Source: JANQOH01 sp965242575 (GTDB lineage: Bacteria; Pseudomonadota; Alphaproteobacteria; UBA7887). From it: a stretch of 64,000 nt of DNA. The stretch lies in assembly GCA_965242575.1 (NCBI GenBank), contig OZ251461.1:434001-498000 (forward strand). The letters are read 5' to 3'. The notes below the pieces were generated by a model, which did no database searches, was not told the DNA's origin, and saw nothing but the letters and a program-made list of their open reading frames with translations. A program made the position numbers and the translations under genes. Within the stretch, counting starts at the first letter, position 1. Each line of letters opens with the position of its first letter. This document shows positions 58,604-64,000 of this stretch, one piece after another.

Positions 58604-60409
58604 TCACGCCTTCGCCCGGGTCGCGCGTTCGCGCACATACGCGCCGGGGGCCGGCGTAATCGCCTTCAGCCCGCCGGCGCCGGGCGCGCGCGCCGGGACG
58701 AGCTCGCCGGCATGCGCGGACTGCCACTCGTCCCAGTCCGGCCACCACGAACCCTCGCGCTCGCGCGACGCCGCCAGCCAGTCCTCCGGAGTCTCCGGTA
58801 GCCCGTCGGCGACGCGGTGCGGGTAGCGCCCGGCGCCGGGGGCGTTCGTCACCCCGGCGACGTGCCCCGAGCCGGCGAGGACGAAGCGGATCGGCCCGCC
58901 GTAAAGCCGCGTCGAGGCGTAACACGACCGCCACGGCGCGATGTGGTCCTCCTCCGACGCCAGCAGATAGACCGGGACAGTGACCTTCGACAGGTCTATG
59001 GCCTCGCCGGCGAGGGTCGTCCCGCCCGGCTTCGCCAGCAGGTTCCGCCGATACATGTTGCGCAGGTAGAACGTATGCATCCGCGCCGGCATCCGCGTCG
59101 AATCGGCGTTCCAGTAGAGCAGGTCGAACGGGACCGGGTCTTCGCCCAATAGGTAGTTATGGACGACGAACGACCAGATCAGGTCGTTCGCCCGCAGCAT
59201 GTTGAACGTCGCCGCCATGGCGTCGGCGTCGAGATAGCCGCCCTGGCGCGCCATGCGCTCCTCCAGCGACGCGATCTGCGCGTCGTCGATGAAGACGCCC
59301 AGGTCGCCCGGCTCCGAAAAGTCGGCCAGGCTGTTCATGAAGGTGGCGGAGCGGATGCGCTCGTCGCCCCTGGCCGCGAGCCAGCCGAGCGCGCAGGCGA
59401 GCAGCGTGCCGCCCAGGCACAGCGACGCCGCGACGGCCTCGCGCTCCCCCGTCGCCGCCTCAATGGCGTCGAGCGCCGCGACCGGCCCCTCCAGCATGTA
59501 GTCGTCGAAGGTCTTTTCGGCGTGCCGCTCGTCGGGGTTGACCCACGAGATCATGAACACGGTGTAGCCCCGCTCCACCGCCCACCTGACGAAGGAGTTC
59601 TTCGGCCGCAGGTCGAAGATGTAGAATTTGTTGATCCACGGCGGGACCACGAGCAGCGGCCGCCGCCGCGCCCGTTCGCCGGCCGGGTCGTATTGGATCA
59701 ACTCCATCATGTCGTTGCGGAAGACGACCTGCCCCGGCGCGGCGGCCAGATCGCGCCCCACCTCGAAGGCGTCCGGGTCGGTCATGGCGATCTTCAGCTC
59801 GCCGTCGCCGCGCTCGATGTCGCGGAGCAGGTTCTCCAGCCCCTTCAGCAGGCTTTGGCCGCCGGTCTCCGCCGCCTTGCGCAGCGCCTCGGGGTTGGTC
59901 GCGGCGAAGTTGGTCGGCGCCATCGCGTCGGCGAACCGCGCCGTGTAGAACGCCGCCTTGCGCGCCGCCGCCGGGTCCAGCCCGTCCACCTCGGCCACGG
60001 TCTTGTTCAGCCACGCCGAGGTCAGCAGGTAGGACTGCTTGACGTAGTCGAAGACCGCGTTCTCCTCCCACGCCGGGTCGCGGAAGCGCCGGTCGCCGGG
60101 TTCGGGCGCCGCGACCGGCTCCGCCGCCTTGCCCATCATGCGGTCCGCCGTCGCCCGCCACAGCCGCGCGTGGTCGGCCCACAGCTCCGTCTGGGCCCGC
60201 ATCGCCTTGCCGGGGTCGGCGGCCATGCGCTCCGCCAGCGCCGCGAAGGCGCCGGTCACGTTCAGCGGGTCCGGGCCGGCGCCGCCGCCGTCCCCGCCGC
60301 CGGCCTGGCGCCTGGCGAGGGCCTGCGCCGCCGCCTGTCCGCGCGCCATGACGCGCCGCCACGCCTCCGCCACGTCCGCCGCGCCCGGCGCTCCGCCCGT
60401 TTCGCTCAA
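58604..60409 (-). CDS. phaC: Class I poly(3-hydroxyalkanoate) synthase
   Basis: 601 residues. Polymerises hydroxyacyl-CoA into storage polyester granules. DPAWEENAVFDYVKQSYLL is the PhaC N-terminus; PPWINKFYIFDLRPKNSFVRW leads into the hydrolase fold; the lipase-box-like SLCLGGT supplies Cys331, LLASEEDHIAPW Asp488, and AGSGHVAGVTN His516. The long N-domain and single subunit place it in class I. No phaA/B/P/R genes adjacent. Divergent from the OmpA-like lipoprotein gene with 134 bases between. Confidence 0.95.
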   Translation of the reverse strand: MSETGGAPGAADVAEAWRRVMARGQAAAQALARRQAGGGDGGGAGPDPLNVTGAFAALAERMAADPGKAMRAQTELWADHARLWRATADRMMGKAAEPVAAPEPGDRRFRDPAWEENAVFDYVKQSYLLTSAWLNKTVAEVDGLDPAAARKAAFYTARFADAMAPTNFAATNPEALRKAAETGGQSLLKGLENLLRDIERGDGELKIAMTDPDAFEVGRDLAAAPGQVVFRNDMMELIQYDPAGERARRRPLLVVPPWINKFYIFDLRPKNSFVRWAVERGYTVFMISWVNPDERHAEKTFDDYMLEGPVAALDAIEAATGEREAVAASLCLGGTLLACALGWLAARGDERIRSATFMNSLADFSEPGDLGVFIDDAQIASLEERMARQGGYLDADAMAATFNMLRANDLIWSFVVHNYLLGEDPVPFDLLYWNADSTRMPARMHTFYLRNMYRRNLLAKPGGTTLAGEAIDLSKVTVPVYLLASEEDHIAPWRSCYASTRLYGGPIRFVLAGSGHVAGVTNAPGAGRYPHRVADGLPETPEDWLAASREREGSWWPDWDEWQSAHAGELVPARAPGAGGLKAITPAPGAYVRERATRAKA

Positions 60410-60543
60410 CCCGGCCCCCTTTCGCCGCCGCGCCCCGGTTTGCTTGCGCCGCCGCGTGCGTTACAATGCGCCGCGACAGTCCGCCGCCGCGGGGCCCGCC
60501 CGGCGGCGGGGCTCCGGCGATGACGGGAAGGCGCCACCGGACC

Positions 60544-61308
60544 ATGACCCTTCTAGACTTTCGCCGCGCGCTCCCGCAAGCCGGCGCGGCGTTGCTCGCC
60601 GGAGCGCTGCTCTCCGGCTGTTCGGGCGTGCCCGCCCCCGGCGAACTGCTGCGGTCGTGGGGCCTGTTCGACGCCGGCGAGCCGGAGGACCCGCGCCTCG
60701 CCGCCCGCGTCGCCGCCGAACGCGCGGCGGAGGTCCCGGGCGCGGCGGACGACTGGCCGCGCGTCGGCTCGGTCCCGGACTCGGCGCCGGCGGCGACCCC
60801 GCTGGAGGACCGCCGGCGCCTGGCCGGAGAGCTGCGCGCCGCGCGCGACGGCGCCGCGCCCGGCCCCGCCCCCGTCCTGTCGCCGCCGCAGCGGCCGCCG
60901 AGCGCGATGGCGCCCGGGCCGGGCGCGCTCCTCCCCGGCAATCCGGCGCGCGCCGCGGTCATTTACTTCCTGCACGACTCGGTCCGCCTGTCGACCGAGG
61001 ACAGGACGGTGCTCCGGCGCGTCGCCGACACCCAGCGCGCGCTGGACGCGGACCTGCGCGTGGTGGGGCACGCCAGCCCGCGCGCCGCCCACGGCGCGGC
61101 GCGCGCCGAGGTCGCCAACTTCCGCGTCGCCCTGCGCCGCGCCCGCGTCGTCGCCGCCGAACTGGCGCGGCTCGGCGTCCCGCACGCCCGCATCCTGATC
61201 GAGTCGCGGTCCGACAACGCCCCCGAATTCTCCAACGCGACTCCGCACGGCGAGGCCGCCAACCGCCGCGCCGACATCTACTTCCTCGCCCCGGAGGCGC
61301 CCGGTTGA
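60544..61308 (+). CDS. OmpA-family lipoprotein
   Basis: 254 residues. A lipobox LLSGCSG after a hydrophobic stretch (GAALLAGALLSGCS) predicts signal peptidase II processing with Cys as the first mature residue. A Pro/Ala-rich linker of ~100 residues is followed by an OmpA_C-like peptidoglycan-binding domain: AVIYFLHDSVRLSTEDRTVLRRVAD, LRVVGHASPRAAHG, RARVVAAELARLGV and a SNATPHGEAANRRADIYF end, with the conserved NRR. Likely an outer-membrane protein tethered to the wall. Confidence 0.85.
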   Translation: MTLLDFRRALPQAGAALLAGALLSGCSGVPAPGELLRSWGLFDAGEPEDPRLAARVAAERAAEVPGAADDWPRVGSVPDSAPAATPLEDRRRLAGELRAARDGAAPGPAPVLSPPQRPPSAMAPGPGALLPGNPARAAVIYFLHDSVRLSTEDRTVLRRVADTQRALDADLRVVGHASPRAAHGAARAEVANFRVALRRARVVAAELARLGVPHARILIESRSDNAPEFSNATPHGEAANRRADIYFLAPEAPG

Positions 61309-61331
61309 GCGCCGCCGCGGCGCCCCCGGCG

Positions 61332-62561
61332 ATGGACTCCGAGTTCGAGCGCATCGCGCGGCTGCCGCCCTACGTCTTCGCCGAAGTCGACGAGATGAAG
61401 GGCCGCGCCCGCGCCGCCGGCCGCGACGTGATCGATTTCGGCATGGGCAACCCCGACCGCCCGACTCCCGACCACATCGTCGACAAACTGGTCGAGACCG
61501 TGCGCAAGCCGCGCACCCACCGCTACTCCGCCTCGCGCGGCATTCCCGGCCTGCGCCGCGCGACGGCCGCCTATTACCGCCGCCGCTTCGACGTCCGGCT
61601 CGACCCGGAGGCCGAGATCGTCGTCACCCTGGGATCCAAGGAGGGCCTCGCCAACCTCGCCTCCGCCATATCGGCGCCGGGCGACGCCATACTGGTCCCG
61701 AACCCGAGCTACCCCATCCATCCCTACGGGTTCGTCATCGCCGGCGCCTCGGTCGTCCACGTGCCTTGCGGGCCGGGCGTCGACTACCTGGCCGAGCTCG
61801 AACGCGCGGCGGCGGCCAGCCCGCGCCCGCCCCGGGCGATGGTCCTCAACTTCCCCAACAACCCGACGGCGGAGACGGTCGACCGCGAGTTCTACGCCCG
61901 CGTCGTCGCCTTCGCCCGCGCCCGCGGGATATGGATCCTCTCCGACCTCGCCTACGCCGAAATCTATTTCGACTCCGAGCCGCCGCCCTCGATCCTCGAG
62001 GCGCCCGGCGCGCGCGACGTGGCGGTGGAGTTCACCTCGCTCAGCAAGACCTACTCCATGCCGGGCTGGCGCATCGGCTTCGCCGCCGGGAACCGCCGCC
62101 TCGTCCACGCGCTGGCGCGGATCAAGTCCTATCTCGACTACGGCGCGTTCACGCCGGTCCAGGTGGCGGCGGCGGCGGCGCTCAACGGGCCGCAGGACTG
62201 CGTCGACTCGATCCGCGGCCGCTACCGCGAGCGCCGCGACGTGCTGGTCGAGAGTTTCGCCCAGGCGGGGTGGGAGGTGCCGCGCCCGCGCGCGACGATG
62301 TTCGCCTGGGCGCCGATCCCGCCCGAATGGCGGAGCGCCGGGTCGCTCGCATTCGCCAAGGCGCTGCTGGCGGGCGCCGGGGTGGCGGTCGCCCCCGGCA
62401 TCGGCTTCGGCGCGCATGGCGAGGGCCACGTCCGGCTGGCGCTGGTCGAGAACCGCCAGCGCATCCGCCAGGCGGCGCGCAGCGTCCGCGCGTTCCTCGC
62501 CCGCTCCCGCGCCGCCGCCGCTCCGCCGCCGCCGGCGGAGCGGCGGGCCGCCGCGTCGTGA
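61332..62561 (+). CDS. Aminotransferase class I (AlaC/LL-DAP aminotransferase-like)
   Basis: 409 residues from the ATG at 61332 (TTG at 61305 is an alternative). Fold type I PLP enzyme: SEFERIARLPPYVFAEVDEMK, VIDFGMGNPDRPTPDHIVDKL, TLGSKEGLANLASA, NFPNNPTAETVD, LSDLAYAEIYFD, and the PLP lysine in SLSKTYSMPGWRIGFAAGN. In alphaproteobacteria this gene, next to homoserine dehydrogenase, is usually alanine transaminase AlaC-like. Its stop overlaps the GTG of hom. Confidence 0.9.
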   Translation: MDSEFERIARLPPYVFAEVDEMKGRARAAGRDVIDFGMGNPDRPTPDHIVDKLVETVRKPRTHRYSASRGIPGLRRATAAYYRRRFDVRLDPEAEIVVTLGSKEGLANLASAISAPGDAILVPNPSYPIHPYGFVIAGASVVHVPCGPGVDYLAELERAAAASPRPPRAMVLNFPNNPTAETVDREFYARVVAFARARGIWILSDLAYAEIYFDSEPPPSILEAPGARDVAVEFTSLSKTYSMPGWRIGFAAGNRRLVHALARIKSYLDYGAFTPVQVAAAAALNGPQDCVDSIRGRYRERRDVLVESFAQAGWEVPRPRATMFAWAPIPPEWRSAGSLAFAKALLAGAGVAVAPGIGFGAHGEGHVRLALVENRQRIRQAARSVRAFLARSRAAAAPPPPAERRAAAS

Positions 62562-63847
62562 CCGCCCCGCTCCGCATCGGCGTCGCCGGCCTCGGCACGG
62601 TCGGCGCGGCGACGGTGGCGCTCCTGCGCCGCGAGGCGGAGCTGCTCGCGGCGCGCTGCGGCCGCCGCCTCGAGGTCGCCGCGGTCTCCGCGCGCGATCG
62701 CGGCCGCGACCGCGGCGTTCCGCTCGACGGGGTGGAATGGCGCGACGACCCGGCGGCGCTCGCCGACGCCGGCGTCGACGTCGCGGTGGAGCTCATCGGC
62801 GGCGAGGACGGCCCGGCCCGCGAACTGGTCGACGGCGCGCTCGCCCGGGGCGTCGACGTCGTGACGGCGAACAAGGCGCTGGTCGCCCGCCGCGGCGCCG
62901 CGCTCGCCGCCCGCGCCGAGGCGAACGGCGCCCAACTCCGCTTCGAGGCCGCCGTCGCCGGCGCCGTCCCCGTCGTCAAGGCGCTGCGCGAGGGCCTGTC
63001 CGCCAACCGGATGACGCGGGTTTACGGAATCCTCAACGGCACCTGCAACTACATGCTCACCGACATGCGCGAGAGCGGGCGCGCCTTCGCCGACGCGCTC
63101 GCCGACGCGCAGGCGCTGGGCTACGCCGAGGCCGATCCGGGCTTCGACATCGACGGCGTCGACGCCGCGCACAAACTCGCCATCCTCGCCAGCCTCGCCT
63201 TCGGCACCCGGATCGACTTCGATTCGGTCCACGTCGAGGGCATTCGCGGCATGGACCCGATGGACATCGCCTACGCCGAGGACCTGGGCTACCGGGTGAA
63301 ACTGCTCGGCATCGCCGAATACGGCGAATCGGGGCTGGCGCAGCGCGTCCATCCCTGCCTCGCCCCGCGCGCCGCGCCGATCGCCGGAGTCGAGGGCGTG
63401 CTCAACGCCGTGGTGTGCGAGGGCGCGAGTTCGGGCCCCACGGTGTACGAAGGCGCCGGCGCGGGCGCCGCGCCGACCGCCTCCGCGGTGGTCGCCGACA
63501 TCGTCGACATCGCCCGCGGCGCCCGCGCGCCGGCCTTCTCGGTCCCCGCCGGGGCGCTGGCGCGCGCGCCGGCGCTGCCCATCGCGCGGCGGTTCGGCGC
63601 CTATTACGTCCGCCTCATGGCCGCCGACCGGCCCGGCGTCATGGCCGACATCGCGGCCCGCCTGGGCCGGCGCGGAGTCTCCATCGAGGCGCTGGTCCAG
63701 CGCGCCCGCGGCGCCGGCGGAGCGGTCCCGGTGGTCATGACCACCCACGAGGCGGACGAGGCGGCGATGCGCGCGGCGCTCGACGACATCGCCGCCCTCG
63801 ACGCGGTGGCCGCGCCGCCGCGCTCCATCCGCATCGAATCGCTGTAG
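62558..63847 (+). CDS. hom: Homoserine dehydrogenase
   Basis: 429 residues, GTG start overlapping the aminotransferase stop. Reduces aspartate semialdehyde to homoserine for threonine, methionine and isoleucine synthesis. Rossmann IGVAGLGTVGAATVALL, VVTANKALVARRG, GILNGTCNYMLTDM, GYAEADPGFDIDGVDAAHKLAILASLAFG (catalytic Asp and Lys), and a C-terminal ACT domain (YYVRLMAADRPGVMADIAARL), indicating feedback control by threonine. glpX follows. Confidence 0.95.
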   Translation: MTAPLRIGVAGLGTVGAATVALLRREAELLAARCGRRLEVAAVSARDRGRDRGVPLDGVEWRDDPAALADAGVDVAVELIGGEDGPARELVDGALARGVDVVTANKALVARRGAALAARAEANGAQLRFEAAVAGAVPVVKALREGLSANRMTRVYGILNGTCNYMLTDMRESGRAFADALADAQALGYAEADPGFDIDGVDAAHKLAILASLAFGTRIDFDSVHVEGIRGMDPMDIAYAEDLGYRVKLLGIAEYGESGLAQRVHPCLAPRAAPIAGVEGVLNAVVCEGASSGPTVYEGAGAGAAPTASAVVADIVDIARGARAPAFSVPAGALARAPALPIARRFGAYYVRLMAADRPGVMADIAARLGRRGVSIEALVQRARGAGGAVPVVMTTHEADEAAMRAALDDIAALDAVAAPPRSIRIESL

Positions 63848-63878
63848 GCTTGGCGCGGGCGGGACAGGGAGGCGCGGC

Positions 63879-64000
63879 GTGAGCGGGAAGCGGATACTCG
63901 ACCGGAACCTGGCGCTCGAGGCGGCGCGAGTCACCGAGGCCGCGGCGCTCGCCTGCGCGCGCCATATCGGCCGCGGCGACGAGCGCGCCGCCGACCAGGC
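63879..64000 (+). CDS. glpX: Class II fructose-1,6-bisphosphatase, N-terminal fragment
   Basis: GTG start at 63879 after a GGGAGG ribosome site; the frame stays open to the window end. ILDRNLALEAARVTEAAALA and GRGDERAADQA are the conserved first 40 residues of GlpX, which dephosphorylates fructose 1,6-bisphosphate in gluconeogenesis. The hom-glpX order is common in alphaproteobacteria. The catalytic part lies beyond the window. Confidence 0.9.
   Translation, partial: MSGKRILDRNLALEAARVTEAAALACARHIGRGDERAADQ

Overview
This 64 kb window is very GC-rich bacterial DNA (roughly 70% by eye) and looks like an alphaproteobacterium, probably of the Rhodospirillales type. The evidence is the hom-glpX gene order at the right end, a class I PhaC, an HlyB-like secretion remnant, queuosine-precursor transport next to rpmB, and the codon usage. 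Assignment below class is inference. No rRNA or tRNA gene was seen.

Layout. Positions 1-4.1 kb: the end of a D-amino-acid oxidase-like gene, an unusual UNG-family protein, a RiPP (NHLP-type) precursor beside a broken HlyB-like transporter, and a frameshifted IS110-type transposase. 4.3-18.2 kb: housekeeping and metabolism (RNase HII, glycosyltransferase, Bax-inhibitor-1 protein, propionyl-CoA synthetase, Nudix, J-domain-like and HIRAN proteins, RecQ, N-acyl-D-amino-acid deacylase, a LarA-type isomerase). 18.3-20 kb: a tandemly duplicated set of tiny membrane-anchored coiled-coil proteins. 20-28.7 kb: defence island 1, with an XRE-ImmA/IrrE gene and its partner, a complete type III restriction-modification (RM) system, and an ATPase plus PD-(D/E)XK nuclease-like pair. 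28.7-37.2 kb: mostly housekeeping (YhhQ, L28, an ArfA-like small protein, Uma2 protein, a split nitrile hydratase/thiocyanate hydrolase, a Kef antiporter, SDR, enoyl-CoA hydratase, HAD, FxsA).

37.2-58.4 kb is defence island 2. It holds an AbiJ-like HEPN protein; a type I RM system (hsdR, a relic Phd antitoxin, a half-size hsdS, hsdM); a Cas13a effector of 1166 aa with a 14-repeat CRISPR array (type VI-A); a two-ATPase operon whose second gene is frameshifted; a decayed XamI-like RM pair interrupted by a MITE-like insertion; a gamma-glutamyltransferase; a tandem-repeat tract; a dead DNA methyltransferase; and an apparently intact CfrBI-like RM pair. 58.6-64 kb is housekeeping again: PhaC, an OmpA-like lipoprotein, an AlaC-type aminotransferase, homoserine dehydrogenase and the start of glpX.

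The most notable system is the Cas13a locus. Both RxxxxH HEPN motifs are present in Cas13a positions (R461/H466 and R1030/H1035), the C-terminal Cas13a signature is clear, and the repeat carries the characteristic CCCC-loop-GGGG hairpin. No cas1 or cas2 is visible. DNA-targeting RM systems and RNA-targeting immunity therefore sit side by side. Several specificity elements (hsdS, the centre of mod) are much more AT-rich than their neighbours, which suggests target-recognition exchange.
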